Counted from the first letter of the stretch, positions 1-8,986 are shown. The stretch is DNA of 64,000 bases from CAVPFA01 sp963703655 (GCA_963703655.1 CAVPFA010000003.1:1798001-1862000); one strand, 5' to 3'. Notes: generated from the sequence alone by a model not told the origin. Numbers and translations: made by a program.

Positions 1-4
1 CTCG

Positions 5-739
5 GTGCCTGATGTCATGGGCATGACCATCAGCGGCTTCGTCGCTCCGGTCGGAGCGCACGTGGTGCCGATCCTCGGCGTGTCGTCGATGTCGGCCAGC
101 GACTGGTTGTCACCGGGCCAAGTGCTGACATCCCCCAACGGCCTGTACACCCTGACGATGCAGACCGACGGGAACCTGGTCGAAGACGCCGGCACCCGTG
201 CCCTCTGGTCGACCGGCACTGCGGGCAATCCCGGTGCCCGCGCCGTCGTCCAACCCGGGGGCAATTTCGTCGTGTACGGCCCGAGCGGCGTCCCGTTGTG
301 GTGGTCCTACACCAGCGGCCATTCGGGCAACGTCGCCCTCGTGGTGCGCGACGACGGCAACTTGATGGTCCACGCACCGTCCGGGCCGCTTTGGACCAGC
401 CACACGCGGACCGACATTCTCACCACCGGCCAGACCCTTCTCGCCGGCCAGCAGCTCGTCTCGGAGAACGGCCTCTACGACCTGATCATGCAGACCGACG
501 GGAACCTGGTCGAGAACACGGCGGGTCGCGCCCTGTGGTCCTCCGAGACCGCAGGGCACCCCGGGGCTCGGGCTGTCATGCAACCGGGCGGCAACCTCGT
601 CGTCTACAGCCTGGGCGGCGCCCCCCTGTGGTGGTCCGCCACCAGCGGGCACTCGGGCAGCATCGACCTTGTCGTGCAAGACGACGCCAAGGTGGTCGTG
701 TACGGGCCCTCCGGGCGGCTCTGGGCCAACTTCACCTAG
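5..739 (+). CDS. Bulb-type (B-lectin) mannose-binding domain protein, 5' partial
   Basis: The protein is built from two tandem bulb-lectin domains (about residues 33-134 and 141-244). Each has the repeating signature of this beta-prism II fold, Q-x-D-G-N-L-V-x-Y: QTDGNLVED, QPGGNFVVY and RDDGNLMVH in the first, QTDGNLVEN, QPGGNLVVY and QDDAKVVVY in the second. The family binds mannose-type sugars and in bacteria is usually part of a secreted protein. A GTG at position 5 is the first start visible, but the frame is open to the window edge and no signal peptide is seen, so the gene probably begins upstream. The last strand has a degenerate motif (DDAKVVVY), so that sugar site may be dead. It converges on the next gene. 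The role is unknown beyond carbohydrate binding. Confidence 0.8.
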   Translation: MPDVMGMTISGFVAPVGAHVVPILGVSSMSASDWLSPGQVLTSPNGLYTLTMQTDGNLVEDAGTRALWSTGTAGNPGARAVVQPGGNFVVYGPSGVPLWWSYTSGHSGNVALVVRDDGNLMVHAPSGPLWTSHTRTDILTTGQTLLAGQQLVSENGLYDLIMQTDGNLVENTAGRALWSSETAGHPGARAVMQPGGNLVVYSLGGAPLWWSATSGHSGSIDLVVQDDAKVVVYGPSGRLWANFT

Positions 740-791
740 CGGTCGGGTCCACGGGACCCTCGCGCGCAGCACCCCTGAGACAGGGCGACGG

Positions 792-2432
792 TCAGCCGGA
801 CGAGCCCTGTGGCGACACCTGAAGCGGGCTCTTCCACACGATCACCTGGTACGTCTGGTCCACGACGTAGGACTTCGACGGAGGCCCGAAGGTGTTGATA
901 GCCGTCGCCGGGGTGACGTCGCCCCAAGGCGGCGTCCCGAGGTTGAACACGAGGAATTGGAAGGGCCGGGCGTACCAGGCTGCAGCCGAATTGCGGTTGT
1001 ACCGGACCAGCCGGATGTCGTCGGGCGACACCACCGGCCGGACCTCGACGCTCCCCCTCGATTCCACGGTCACGATCGACGCCGCCCAGTACGAGCCGAT
1101 CCCGAGATGGAGGTCGTGCGACTCGAGCCAGCCGGCGAGGTCTGAGGCCGTCGCGGCGGGTACCGGCCGGCCGAGGTTGACCGCAACGCCGGCCGCGTAG
1201 CTGAAGGCCGCTGCCAGCCCCAAGACGGCTGCGAGCCGGCCGACCACGGCCCACCGGAGGTTCTGTGCCACCCTGCCGACTACCCGTCCAGACAGGATCG
1301 CGCCGAAGATGATCCCGGCGGTCAGGTAGCGGCCGTACCCCGGGTCGACCGAAGCACCGAGCACTACGAACGCCGTACACGAGCCCAAGGCGCCGAAGAC
1401 CAACATGTCGTCGAGGCGCCAGGCGGCCTCCGAGCTCGCGCCGACCACCGAAGGCCGGCCCCGGATCACACCCGAGACCATCGCTACCGCGGTGCCGGCC
1501 ACAGCTGCGAACACGACCGCGATCGCGAGCAGGTGCACGTAGCTGAGCGCCCTCGGATCGGCTCCGAGCCCGTAGTAGGCGCCCCCGACGCCCATCATGG
1601 CCACGCCCTCGTGGACCCCCAGCTTCAGGTTCGCGAGCATCCGGGGGAACTTCGCGATCGGGTTGGCCGCGGCGATCGAGAACGTCCCGATCTCTATTGC
1701 GATCCTCCGGATCACCTCGGCGAGCAGCACCGACGAGATCGCTGCTGTCACCTGCGCCAGGCCGGCGCGCCAGTGACGACGTCTGGCGGCAGCGGTCAAC
1801 CCGGCGAAAAAGACCGGCGCGACTCCGAGCGCGACCATCTGCAGGTCGCCGAGAAGCCCAGCGGTGAGGAACACGACGGCGACCGCGAAGCCCCAACCGA
1901 ACCTCCCGCGCCTCAGACCGAGAAACGCAACCAGGCACCACAACGCCGTCCCGACGTGCAGCGGCCCGCGAAGGAAGAAGACCGCCAGGGCGTGGCCTGG
2001 CAGGGCGAGGATGGCGACGACTGTCGCGCCGGCGGCGAGGGCGGCCGTCCCGTGCCGATCCTCGAGCGCTATCGCGACCCCGACCACGACGACGGCGGTG
2101 GCGATCGCTGCCGGCACCGCGTTCAAGAAGACGGCGTGAAGGCCGAAGACCCCGATGGCGACGAGGTACCAGAGCGCGTCGACCGTCCAGAACGAGTCGA
2201 GAGATATGGCCCAACCGTTCAGCAGGACGTGGCCGTGCGCCATCGCTTGGCCCTCGAGCGCAACGGTCGCGGAGTCGGAGTCCGGGGCGTAGGCGTGCAG
2301 CGCGACGGCGAACAGCAGCACGAAGAGCGCCACGACGCCGACGATGCCGACGACGACCGGGCTGACCCGCCTCGCCACGACGGCCCGGTCGGGGTCCGCC
2401 GTAGCGACCTCCCGCCCGCTCTGGAGGATCAT
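792..2432 (-). CDS. Polytopic membrane protein, GT-C glycosyltransferase-like
   Basis: A 546-residue protein with about 10-11 hydrophobic segments after a short cytoplasmic N-terminus, followed by a soluble tail of about 110 residues. The first outside loop is acidic (APDSDSATVALEGQ, then LDSFWTVD). This resembles the DxD/ExD-bearing first loop of GT-C polyprenyl-sugar glycosyltransferases, but no family can be assigned confidently. The ATG at 2432 precedes the first transmembrane segment directly. It is transcribed towards the lectin gene, and 53 bp separate its start from the end of the HxlR regulator gene, so the two could be cotranscribed. Treat the function as unknown; a surface-glycan role is only an inference. 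Confidence 0.7.
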   Translation of the reverse strand: MILQSGREVATADPDRAVVARRVSPVVVGIVGVVALFVLLFAVALHAYAPDSDSATVALEGQAMAHGHVLLNGWAISLDSFWTVDALWYLVAIGVFGLHAVFLNAVPAAIATAVVVVGVAIALEDRHGTAALAAGATVVAILALPGHALAVFFLRGPLHVGTALWCLVAFLGLRRGRFGWGFAVAVVFLTAGLLGDLQMVALGVAPVFFAGLTAAARRRHWRAGLAQVTAAISSVLLAEVIRRIAIEIGTFSIAAANPIAKFPRMLANLKLGVHEGVAMMGVGGAYYGLGADPRALSYVHLLAIAVVFAAVAGTAVAMVSGVIRGRPSVVGASSEAAWRLDDMLVFGALGSCTAFVVLGASVDPGYGRYLTAGIIFGAILSGRVVGRVAQNLRWAVVGRLAAVLGLAAAFSYAAGVAVNLGRPVPAATASDLAGWLESHDLHLGIGSYWAASIVTVESRGSVEVRPVVSPDDIRLVRYNRNSAAAWYARPFQFLVFNLGTPPWGDVTPATAINTFGPPSKSYVVDQTYQVIVWKSPLQVSPQGSSG

Positions 2433-2485
2433 CTCCGTACGCTACCGGAGCGGTCGCGTAGAGACCCTGGAAGGCCCGCAGGTCT

Positions 2486-2932
2486 CTAGCGGCCCGGGCC
2501 CGGAACGGCTCGCACGTCACGAGGACCGAGGGTCCCGCCGCACGATCCGCAGACGAGGACGGCGTCGCAGATCGACCCGCATGCCTCGTGGATCACCTGA
2601 AGCGGTGGTCCGGAGGGGGCCGCGTAGCGGTCGCCCCACTGGCGCATGGCGGTGAGGACGGGCCAGAGGTCACGTCCCTTGTCGGTGAGGCGGTAGTCGT
2701 CGCGAGGCGGGTGCTCGGAATAGGGGACCCGCACCAGCACGCCGGCCTCGACGAGCCGAGCGAGGCGCTGCTGGAGGATATTGCGGGAGATCCCGAGCCT
2801 CCGCTGGAAGTCGTCGAAACGGGTCACGCCCAAGAAGGCGTCCCTCACCAAGAGCATGCTCCACCACTCGCCCACGATCTCGAGGCACTGGGCCACCGAG
2901 CAGTCCATGGCGGCAAAGCTCTTTCGTTCCAC
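2486..2932 (-). CDS. HxlR-family winged-helix transcriptional regulator
   Basis: At 148 residues it is slightly long for HxlR. The winged-helix core runs from about residue 10 to 105 and shows family hallmarks: CSVAQCLEIVGEWWSMLLVRDAFLGVTRFDDFQRRLGISRNILQQRLARLVEAGVL in pieces, then the wing before YRLTDKGRDLWPVL. A C-terminal extension has a CGSICDAVLVCGSCGG cysteine cluster that looks like a small zinc ribbon. HxlR proteins are dimeric, often redox- or aldehyde-responsive, and commonly control a divergent neighbour. Here the divergent neighbour is an MFS exporter, with a perfect inverted repeat between the two starts, so local control of the exporter and autoregulation are likely. Confidence 0.9.
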   Translation of the reverse strand: MERKSFAAMDCSVAQCLEIVGEWWSMLLVRDAFLGVTRFDDFQRRLGISRNILQQRLARLVEAGVLVRVPYSEHPPRDDYRLTDKGRDLWPVLTAMRQWGDRYAAPSGPPLQVIHEACGSICDAVLVCGSCGGTLGPRDVRAVPGPGR

Positions 2933-2949
2933 GCCCCGAGACTAGTGAG

Positions 2950-2967
2950 TTGCATTATGAAATGCAA
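2950..2967. promoter_or_regulatory. Putative HxlR operator, TTGCATT-4 nt-AATGCAA
   Basis: A perfect 7-bp inverted repeat with a 4-nt spacer (TTGCATT ATGA AATGCAA) lies in the 53-bp gap between the divergent HxlR and MFS start codons. AT-rich symmetry of this kind is unusual in such GC-rich DNA. HxlR dimers typically bind short AT-rich palindromes next to a divergent promoter, so this is the best candidate operator; the assignment is inferred from position and symmetry. Confidence 0.6.
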
Positions 2968-2985
2968 GTCGGTAGGGTGCGTTGT

Positions 2986-4436
2986 ATGACCGAACCGACG
3001 TCAGCCAAACTCGCAGCACGCGTCCAGGACCAGGGCGCGACAGGCGTTCGCCTCCGGGAACGCCGCACCGCCGTCTTCGTGGTGACCGCCTTGGGTGCCT
3101 TCATGGCGTCGCTGGATCTTTCGATCGTGAACATCGTCTTCCCGGCCCTCCAGCGGTCCTTCCCGCACGATCCGAGGGCAACCCTGACTTGGGTGATCAC
3201 CGGCTACAGCATCGTGTTCGGCTCCTTACTGGTCACCGCGGGCCGAACTGCGGACCGCCTCGGGAGCCGCAGGATGTTCTTCGCGGGTATGGCGGTGTTC
3301 ACCCTCGGATCCGCGCTGTGCGGCCTGGCTCCGACGGTGGACCTCCTGGTGGCTGGGCGGGTGATCCAAGGGTGCGGGGCCGCCTGCCTCTTGCCGGCGT
3401 CGCTGAGCCTGCTGCTCGGCGCCTTTCCTGTGGAGCGACGCTCGCAGGTCGTGGCCCTGTGGGGCGGAGTCGGCGCGCTGGCGGTCGCCACCGGTCCCTC
3501 GCTCGGCGCCGTGATCGTCTCCGGTGCAGGTTGGCGCTGGGCGTTCTACATCAACCTCCCCGTGGCTGCGGTGGCTTGGCTGGTGGGGCGACGGGTCCTG
3601 GCCCGCTCGGGGGGGAACGCGGCACGCGGGACCCCCGACTATTCCGGTGTCGTGCTGGTGAGCACAGCTTTGGCGGCTCTCGTCCTGGCGATCTCGCAGG
3701 GATCCACCTGGGGCTGGTCGAGCGGGCGCACCATCGCCTGCTTCGCAGGCGCGATCGTCCTGGGCGCAGCCTTCTTGTACCGGTCCGCCCACCACCCGGA
3801 GCCCGTGCTGGACCTGAGCCTGTTCTCGGCTCGGTCGTTCAGCGTCGCCAACGCTGCGACGCTCCTTTATGCGATGGGATTCTTCGCAATGCTGCTCGGC
3901 AACATCTTGTTCCTGACCGGGGTCTGGCACTACTCCATACTGCAAGCGGGACTCGGCGATCACCCCCGGTCCCCTGGTCGTGGCCATCGTCTCGGGCTTC
4001 GCCGGCCGGCTGGCCACCCGGGTCGGATTCCGGCAGCGTGCTGCTGCCAGGTGCCGCCCTTTTCGTCGGCGGGCTGTGCTGGTACGCGACCCGAGTCGGC
4101 CTTCGACCTGACTATGCCGGGGTGTGGCTTCCTGCCACGCTGATCGTCGGTCTCGGCATCGGGCTCACCTTCCCCGTCTTGAGCGCGGCGGCGGTCTCCA
4201 GCCTGCACCACGAGCGGTTCGCCGTCGGCAGCGCCGTGAACCAGACCGCACGCCAGGTCGGAGGCGCATTGGGTGTCGCACTGCTGGTGGTCATCCTCGG
4301 GACGACGCACGGGGCGGCCGGCGCCCTGAGCCATTTCCGCCATCTGTGGTGGTATGCCGCTGGGATGGTCGCCCTCTCCGGCCTGGCCTGCAGCCTCCTG
4401 GGCCCGTCCCGCGCCGTGCCGGCGGCCGGATCCTAA
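2986..4436 (+). CDS. MFS transporter, DHA2 (14-TMS drug:H+ antiporter) type, two frameshifts
   Basis: An exporter of the EmrB/QacA-like DHA2 family: FVVTALGAFMASLDLSIVNI is the typical first helix and GRTADRLGSRR is motif A. The motif-C region GAPSLG-like segment follows near residue 175. Two single-base insertions interrupt the frame. The first is near 3955 (after ...SILQAGL, continuing AITPGPLVVAIVSGFAGRLA in the next frame). The second is near 4033, after which SVLLPGAALFVGG to the C-terminus SRAVPAAGS lies in the third frame. Removing both gives about 482 residues, normal for the family. The ATG at 2986 (MTEPTSAK) is preferred over a TTG at 2950 because the latter lies inside the operator. 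It is probably regulated by the divergent HxlR. The substrate is unknown. Confidence 0.8.
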
Positions 4437-4497
4437 AGAGCCTTTACCCGCAGTCGCCTGTCCCGCCACGACTCCGAGCCAGCCGCCGGCGACCCGT

Positions 4498-5403
4498 TCA
4501 GGGTTCTCGGGCCGGTTCGAGGTTGGCGAGGAAGGCCGGCGGCGGCGGGGCGCCCCAAAGGTGGGGCGGGACGTCCCATTCCTGGGCGACCCATCGGTCG
4601 TCGATCTGGTCGATGTCGGAGAACCACTCGATCCACGAGCCCCAGGGATCGGGGCTGTAGTAGAAGAAGTTCGAGCCGATCGTGTGCCGACCGAGTCCCC
4701 ATCCGTCCGGGTGGCCCTTTCCGACCATCCGGTCGGCGCCCACGCCGATGGCGTCCAGGGACGGTACCTCGAAGCTGGCATGGTGGAAGCCCGGGTGGCT
4801 GCTCGCGATGAACCCGAATATGTGATGGTCACCCGAACCGGCGTTGAGAAACGTCACGAGGCCGTGGATACGGTCGCTCACCCGCAGGCCGAGCGTGTCG
4901 GTGTAGAAGTCGGTCATCTGCTGGAGCTGGGGCGTGAACAGCAGTGTGTGGCCCAAGCGCCGGGGCATAACGTCGTCCTTGGCGTGCGACCACTGGGCTA
5001 CACCGATCCGATTTGCCCGGGCACCGACGTTGAACAGCACCTCGGCCACTGGCCGGGGCGGAGCCGGCGACTCGTCGAGCAACTGCACCGCGTTGCCGTC
5101 CGGGTCGCGAAGCCACAAGCCGTCATCGGGCCCACCCGGCGGGGGTTCGCCGAGCGGAACGCCAGCGGCCTCGAGCGCTTCGCGCACGGGGTCCACCGAG
5201 CCGGGGCGGACGGTGAACGACACGTGGTGAAGTCGTTTTGCGGGCGCTTCGACCAGGCGCACCTGCTCTTGGGCGCGGCCTGGGCACTGGGCGATCAGTG
5301 CACCGTCCTTGTCCTGAGTATCGAGCCCGAAGTCCTGAAGGAACGCCTCCGCGACCTCGAGGTCGGGAACCTCCAACGCGTAGTGATGCAGTCCGGAAAT
5401 CAA
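4498..5403 (-). CDS. Two-domain VOC extradiol ring-cleavage dioxygenase
   Basis: A 301-residue type I extradiol dioxygenase (glyoxalase/VOC fold repeated twice), related to catechol 2,3-dioxygenase and BphC. It would open a catechol ring next to the two hydroxyls using Fe(II). The 2-His-1-Glu metal site is intact in the C-terminal half: H152 (RRLGHTLLFT), H207 or H208 (PGFHHASFEV) and E259 (GSWIEWFSD). The start is a TTG at 5403 preceded by GGAGG at an ideal 5-nt spacing. It is divergent from the class II aldolase gene, with an operator palindrome 20 bp upstream. A second, distantly related paralogue lies at 14755. The substrate cannot be deduced; an arrangement with a C-C hydrolase suggests a substituted catechol giving a vinylogous diketone. 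Confidence 0.88.
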   Translation of the reverse strand: MISGLHHYALEVPDLEVAEAFLQDFGLDTQDKDGALIAQCPGRAQEQVRLVEAPAKRLHHVSFTVRPGSVDPVREALEAAGVPLGEPPPGGPDDGLWLRDPDGNAVQLLDESPAPPRPVAEVLFNVGARANRIGVAQWSHAKDDVMPRRLGHTLLFTPQLQQMTDFYTDTLGLRVSDRIHGLVTFLNAGSGDHHIFGFIASSHPGFHHASFEVPSLDAIGVGADRMVGKGHPDGWGLGRHTIGSNFFYYSPDPWGSWIEWFSDIDQIDDRWVAQEWDVPPHLWGAPPPPAFLANLEPAREP

Positions 5404-5422
5404 GTTCGCCTCCGCTCCCGTA

Positions 5423-5438
5423 AAACTGCATACAGTTT
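5423..5438. promoter_or_regulatory. Operator palindrome, site 1 (AAACTGCATACAGTTT)
   Basis: A 16-bp near-perfect palindrome (14 of 16 positions symmetric) between the divergent extradiol dioxygenase and aldolase genes, 20 and 37 bp from their starts. It is the reverse-complement match of site 3 and one of nine related sites in the island. The TNGTNNNACNA-type symmetry resembles operators of FCD-type GntR regulators. Confidence 0.65.
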
Positions 5439-5474
5439 AGCGAAGAGGGAACGACCTGCCAATGGGGGACGCAG

Positions 5475-6246
5475 ATGACAAGGACGCGGCTGACTGCCGG
5501 ACAATTGGAGCTCGGAAGCGAGCTTGTGGAGGCGGCGCACGCCCTTTCGAGGCTAGGCCTGGTGACCGCTTACGGGCACGTTTCCTCCCGTGCGGAGGGG
5601 TCCTTCGTCATCACACCCGGCGCCGACCTTGCCAGCGTCACCAAAGCCGCGCTGATTCGGGTCGCCACTCGACGCAACTGCGCTGCCCGCCGGCGCCCCG
5701 GGCGAGACTTGGGTTCACCTTGCTCTCTACAACGCCCGCCCGGATGCGGCGGCGATAGCCCGCGCGCAACCAGCCAGCGCGTTCGCAGTGGCGGCGAGCA
5801 CGAGCGCAATGTCGCCGCTTTACGGGCAGGCAGCGTGGCTGGGCGAGTCGGTTCCCGTGCACGACGACGCCAGGCTGATACGTTCGGCCGACGTGGCCCG
5901 CGGCGTCGCTCGGAGCCTGCCCAGTGGCGAGGCGCTCCTGCTGAGGGGCAACGGCGCCGTCACGATCGGCATGACCCCGGGCCTGGCGGTGTCTCGCATG
6001 TGGCTGCTGAATGCCGCCTGCGCAGCCTGGTTGGCAGCGCGCGGCACGGGATTGACAAGCCCGCTTAGCACAGAGGAGATCGCTTCGTGGCGTGCGGCCG
6101 GAGACGACCTCCTCCCGAGACTGTGGCAGCACCTGCGCACGCGGGGCCGGCGCACTCAGTGGTCTAGGCACGTCGTGCCGAGGTCTCCGGCCGATGCTCT
6201 GTTGCTTGCCGGCCCTGTGGTTCCGCGAACGTGGAGGGGCTGCTGA
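5475..6246 (+). CDS. Class II aldolase/adducin family protein (frameshifted)
   Basis: The N-terminal part (LELGSELVEAAHALSRLGL, then YGHVSSR...GSFVITPG) and the C-terminal part (LDATALPAGAPGETWVHLALYNARPDAAAIAR, then LLLRGNGAVTIG) are typical of the family. These zinc enzymes act as sugar-phosphate aldolases or decarboxylases. A single extra base near 5667 puts the two halves in different frames; removing it gives about 256 residues. The usual zinc histidine in the RGHG motif is Asn here (RGNG), which is common in a divergent subset of the family. It is divergent from the dioxygenase with a shared operator and converges on the minus-strand operon. It could handle a retro-aldol or decarboxylation step, but the substrate is unknown. 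Confidence 0.75.
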
Positions 6247-6250
6247 TCAG

Positions 6251-6718
6251 TCAGGCCGGCACCTCGGTCTCGCTGGCCAGCTTGCGCATCGCACCGAGCG
6301 TGGCCTCGACGGCCTTCAGGTAGTCGCCCGTCATGGACTCCGCGTAGGCTTGCTCTTCTGCAGATCCGCCCTCTACGCCTGACACGACCAGGGCGAAGCT
6401 GAAACGAAGCTTGAGGTCGTCGTCGGTACCCTCGATCTCGTTGGCGATCGTGCCGAGGACTGGGCCGGCAATGCGGGTGAAGACGACCCGGTGGGGCTTC
6501 TCCAGGGTTATCCGCTCGGTGAAGGGCTGCCCGCGGAACTCGATCTCCCGGTCGAAGACGGTGTCGCTGTGGCGGGCGACGACCTCGCACTGGGTCATGG
6601 CAGGCACGAACGGCAGGGCGTTGTTGGCCTTCAGAACCAGGCCGTCCCACATCGCTTTCCGGTCGAGGAGTGGCTCGCCCGGCGTGTTGACCGGCAATTG
6701 GTGCGTTACGAAGATCAT
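6251..6718 (-). CDS. SRPBCC-superfamily protein, AtaL/DUF1857-like
   Basis: A small 155-residue helix-grip protein. The N-terminus (VTHQLPVNTPG, then MWDGLVLKANNALPFVPAMTQCEV) matches the AtaL-like branch, which has a hydrophobic ligand cavity and no known single reaction. The ATG at 6718 overlaps the stop of the FAH-family gene by ATGA, so it is the last gene of a translationally coupled minus-strand operon (hydrolase, YciI, HIBADH-like, FAH-like, this gene). The context suggests binding or processing of an aromatic or ring-opened intermediate. It ends 4 bp from the convergent aldolase gene. Confidence 0.75.
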   Translation of the reverse strand: MIFVTHQLPVNTPGEPLLDRKAMWDGLVLKANNALPFVPAMTQCEVVARHSDTVFDREIEFRGQPFTERITLEKPHRVVFTRIAGPVLGTIANEIEGTDDDLKLRFSFALVVSGVEGGSAEEQAYAESMTGDYLKAVEATLGAMRKLASETEVPA

Positions 6719-7614
6719 GGCTTCCTTTCCGATCGGTCGACAACGGCATTTTCGATCGTCCCCAGGCCGTCGATGGACGCCCGGATCACGTCGCCGGGGT
6801 GCAAGTACAAGCCACGGCCGGCGCCCACGCCTGACGGCGTCCCCGTGAGGATCACGTCGCCCGGCTCGAGCGTGACCACGCCGCTGGCGCTCGAGATCAG
6901 CTCTGCGACGGTGCATATCATGTCCGCCGTGGTCTCGTCCTGCTGAAGCTCGCCGTTGACCCAGAGGCGCAAGTGGAGATCCTGAGGGTCGGCGACCTGA
7001 AACGCGGGCGTGATGCCGGGACCGAGCGGCAGCGAGTCGTCCGCCGACTTCGAGGCGAACCAGTCATAGGAGAACGGCTCGGCCGGCACGACGTCGCGGT
7101 GGTGCAGCCCCCGGGCCGAGATGTCGTTCGCGACGCAGTAGCCGGCGACGTGTGAAAGTGCGTCGTTTTCGGAGATGTCCCGCCCGCCGAGGCCGATCAC
7201 CGCGGCCAGCTCGACCTCCCAGTCGAACCGAGCCGTCTCGGGACGGTCGATCGTGATCGAGTCGCTCGGCCCGATGACCGTCGTGGTCGGGGCCTTGAGA
7301 AAGAAGAACGGCGTCCAGCCCTCGGCGGGGACCTCGGCGCCCATCTCCTCGATGTGGCGGCGGTAGTTCACGCCGGCGCAGATGACCTTGCGGGGCCACC
7401 GCAACGGCGCGAGGAGCGCGGACGTCTCGACGACTGGGGCGTCCTCGACGTCGATGGAGCGCAAGACCTCCTCTGCCTCCGGCCATTCCTCGAGCAGCTC
7501 GAGGGTGGACGTCCACCGCTTCAGGTCGCGCGGGGCGACGACGAGGCCGTCCGATCGGAGTACCGCCATGGCGGGGGCGCCATCGCGTTCACAGGTGACG
7601 AGCGACCACGTCAC
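6715..7614 (-). CDS. Fumarylacetoacetate hydrolase (FAH) family protein
   Basis: A 299-residue FAH-fold enzyme. The hallmark GVNYRRHIEEMG is at residues 81-92. The acidic metal ligands sit in DWEVELAAVIG (E133, E135) and VANDISARG (D164), and the C-terminal ILTGTPSGVGAGR loop is present. The family includes acylpyruvate hydrolases, 2-hydroxyhepta-2,4-diene-1,7-dioate isomerases and oxaloacetate decarboxylases, all acting on products of aromatic ring cleavage. The GTG at 7614 overlaps the stop of the upstream gene (GTGA) and the gene overlaps the next one by ATGA, so it is coupled on both sides. The exact reaction (hydrolase, decarboxylase or isomerase) cannot be told from sequence. Confidence 0.88.
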   Translation of the reverse strand: MTWSLVTCERDGAPAMAVLRSDGLVVAPRDLKRWTSTLELLEEWPEAEEVLRSIDVEDAPVVETSALLAPLRWPRKVICAGVNYRRHIEEMGAEVPAEGWTPFFFLKAPTTTVIGPSDSITIDRPETARFDWEVELAAVIGLGGRDISENDALSHVAGYCVANDISARGLHHRDVVPAEPFSYDWFASKSADDSLPLGPGITPAFQVADPQDLHLRLWVNGELQQDETTADMICTVAELISSASGVVTLEPGDVILTGTPSGVGAGRGLYLHPGDVIRASIDGLGTIENAVVDRSERKP

Positions 7615-8513
7615 GGGACTTTTCCCCTGTCGAGGGCGGCGTTGTCGGACAGCTGGTCGTGGACGGCTGCGATGTCGAGATCGCCCCATCCGTCGGCGAC
7701 GGCTTGGTCGAACACGGCCTTTGCTGCGTCGAAGGTCGGCGTCGGCGTGCAGCTTGCGGCGGCGCATGCCTCGATCTGCTCGAGGATCGGCCGAAGAGTC
7801 TCGATCGGCCCGGCGGCCGGTAGCCATTCTCGCTTGCGCATGACAGGACCACGCTGCTTCCAAATCGCAGACGACGCGATCGAGCTGTCCAGCGTCCGTT
7901 GCACGAGGTCGAGGTCGAGCCCGTTCTGTTCGGCCAGCACAATCGCCTCGGCGGCAGCGACGGTGTGCACGGCGAGAAGCAGGTTGGCAACGTACTTGAG
8001 CCGAGCTCCGTTGCCGAACGCACCGGCGTAGACCCAGGGGCCGGAGATGGCGTCGAGCACGGGCCGCACGCTGTCGATGCTCTCAGGGTCACCAGAGGCG
8101 AAAGTGGTGGCCAACCTTGGCTCGACCATCCCCGGGCTGCCGCTGATCGGGCAGTCGAGCAAGTCGCCGCCGTGGGCTCGCACCGCATCGCGTATCCGGC
8201 CTTTGTCGCCGACATCGATGGTGCTCATCTCGATGTGAACCGTCCCGCCCGTGATCGTCCTTACGGTCCCCTCCTCCCCGAGTACCACCTCGGAGACCGC
8301 CTGCACGTCCGGAAGGATCGAGATCAAGGCGTCGCATTGCGCGGCCACGTCCGCCGGCGAGCCGGCCACGGACCCACCCGCCGCCTCCAGCTCCGGCGAG
8401 CCGCGGCGGCAGTACCCGACCACTTGGAAACCCGTCTCCATCAAGTTGCGCGCGATTGGCAAGCCCATGCGGCCCAGCCCGATAACCCCTACGCGCTCCA
8501 CGTTTCTCCCCAT
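7611..8513 (-). CDS. NAD(P)-dependent beta-hydroxyacid dehydrogenase (HIBADH-like)
   Basis: A 300-residue member of the 3-hydroxyisobutyrate/6-phosphogluconate dehydrogenase superfamily. The N-terminal Rossmann motif is GVIGLGRMGLPIARN (residues 9-23), the substrate loop is DCPISGSPG (family consensus DAPVSGG) and the catalytic lysine is K173 in GARLKYVANLL. Such enzymes oxidise 3-hydroxy acids or reduce succinic-semialdehyde-like products. It is the third gene of the minus-strand operon, starting 7 bp after the YciI gene and overlapping the FAH gene by GTGA. The Ile/Ser changes in the substrate loop suggest a substrate other than hydroxyisobutyrate. Confidence 0.85.
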   Translation of the reverse strand: MGRNVERVGVIGLGRMGLPIARNLMETGFQVVGYCRRGSPELEAAGGSVAGSPADVAAQCDALISILPDVQAVSEVVLGEEGTVRTITGGTVHIEMSTIDVGDKGRIRDAVRAHGGDLLDCPISGSPGMVEPRLATTFASGDPESIDSVRPVLDAISGPWVYAGAFGNGARLKYVANLLLAVHTVAAAEAIVLAEQNGLDLDLVQRTLDSSIASSAIWKQRGPVMRKREWLPAAGPIETLRPILEQIEACAAASCTPTPTFDAAKAVFDQAVADGWGDLDIAAVHDQLSDNAALDRGKVP

Positions 8514-8520
8514 TTTCGGT

Positions 8521-8907
8521 TCAGTCCCAGTCGTATGTGCCCGTGCCGAGCGAGAGCCGGACCGAGACGCTGCCTTCGTTGAGGCGCCACCTGTGGACCG
8601 CGAAGGTGCGCAGCCCGGCGCGCACGAACGGATCGGCCTCGGCGATGCCTCGCGCCGTGGATTCGTCGGGCGCGCGAAGCACCGTCACGCCCGAGCCCGG
8701 ACCAACACGGGGTCCCGACAGGAGAGGGCCAGAGGCCAGCAGGGAACCCTCGCGCTCGAGGCCGAGCAGCCAAGCGACGTGACTCGCGACGTGCGCGTCT
8801 ATGTCGGCTTGACGGGTGCTCGCCCGCGGCGTCGACATCAGCAACCAGTAGTCACGGCCGAGCAGCCGGGCCAGATCGGCGGGCGATGCGGAGTCCTCAC
8901 CACTCAC
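8521..8907 (-). CDS. YciI-like protein
   Basis: A 128-residue alpha/beta ferredoxin-like protein. The YciI pattern is clear: DAHVASHVAWLLGLEREGSLLASGPLLSG in pieces, then GVTVLRAPDESTARGIAEADPFVRAGLRTFAVHRW. YciI relatives include muconolactone-isomerase-like enzymes and a chloro-hydroquinone dehydrochlorinase, and the family is often found in aromatic degradation clusters. The GTG at 8907 follows a perfect operator palindrome by 4-18 bp, so this gene may have its own regulated promoter or a leaderless transcript. The next gene starts only 7 bp downstream. The function is unknown but probably belongs to the ring-fission pathway. Confidence 0.8.
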   Translation of the reverse strand: MSGEDSASPADLARLLGRDYWLLMSTPRASTRQADIDAHVASHVAWLLGLEREGSLLASGPLLSGPRVGPGSGVTVLRAPDESTARGIAEADPFVRAGLRTFAVHRWRLNEGSVSVRLSLGTGTYDWD

Positions 8908-8911
8908 CCGT

Positions 8912-8927
8912 ACAGTGTATACACTTT
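8912..8927. promoter_or_regulatory. Operator palindrome, site 2 (core AGTGTATACACT)
   Basis: A perfect 12-bp palindrome AGTGTATACACT (8914-8925) just upstream of the YciI start. If the hydrolase frameshift near 9033 is corrected, the hydrolase ends at 8987 and this site falls in a clean 79-bp intergenic gap, which fits a promoter and operator for the downstream part of the operon. Confidence 0.65.
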
Positions 8928-8986
8928 GACCGTTGTGTCAAGAGCGGGCAACCCGGTCGGCTCTCGACACCCAACGAGGGTCGGAC

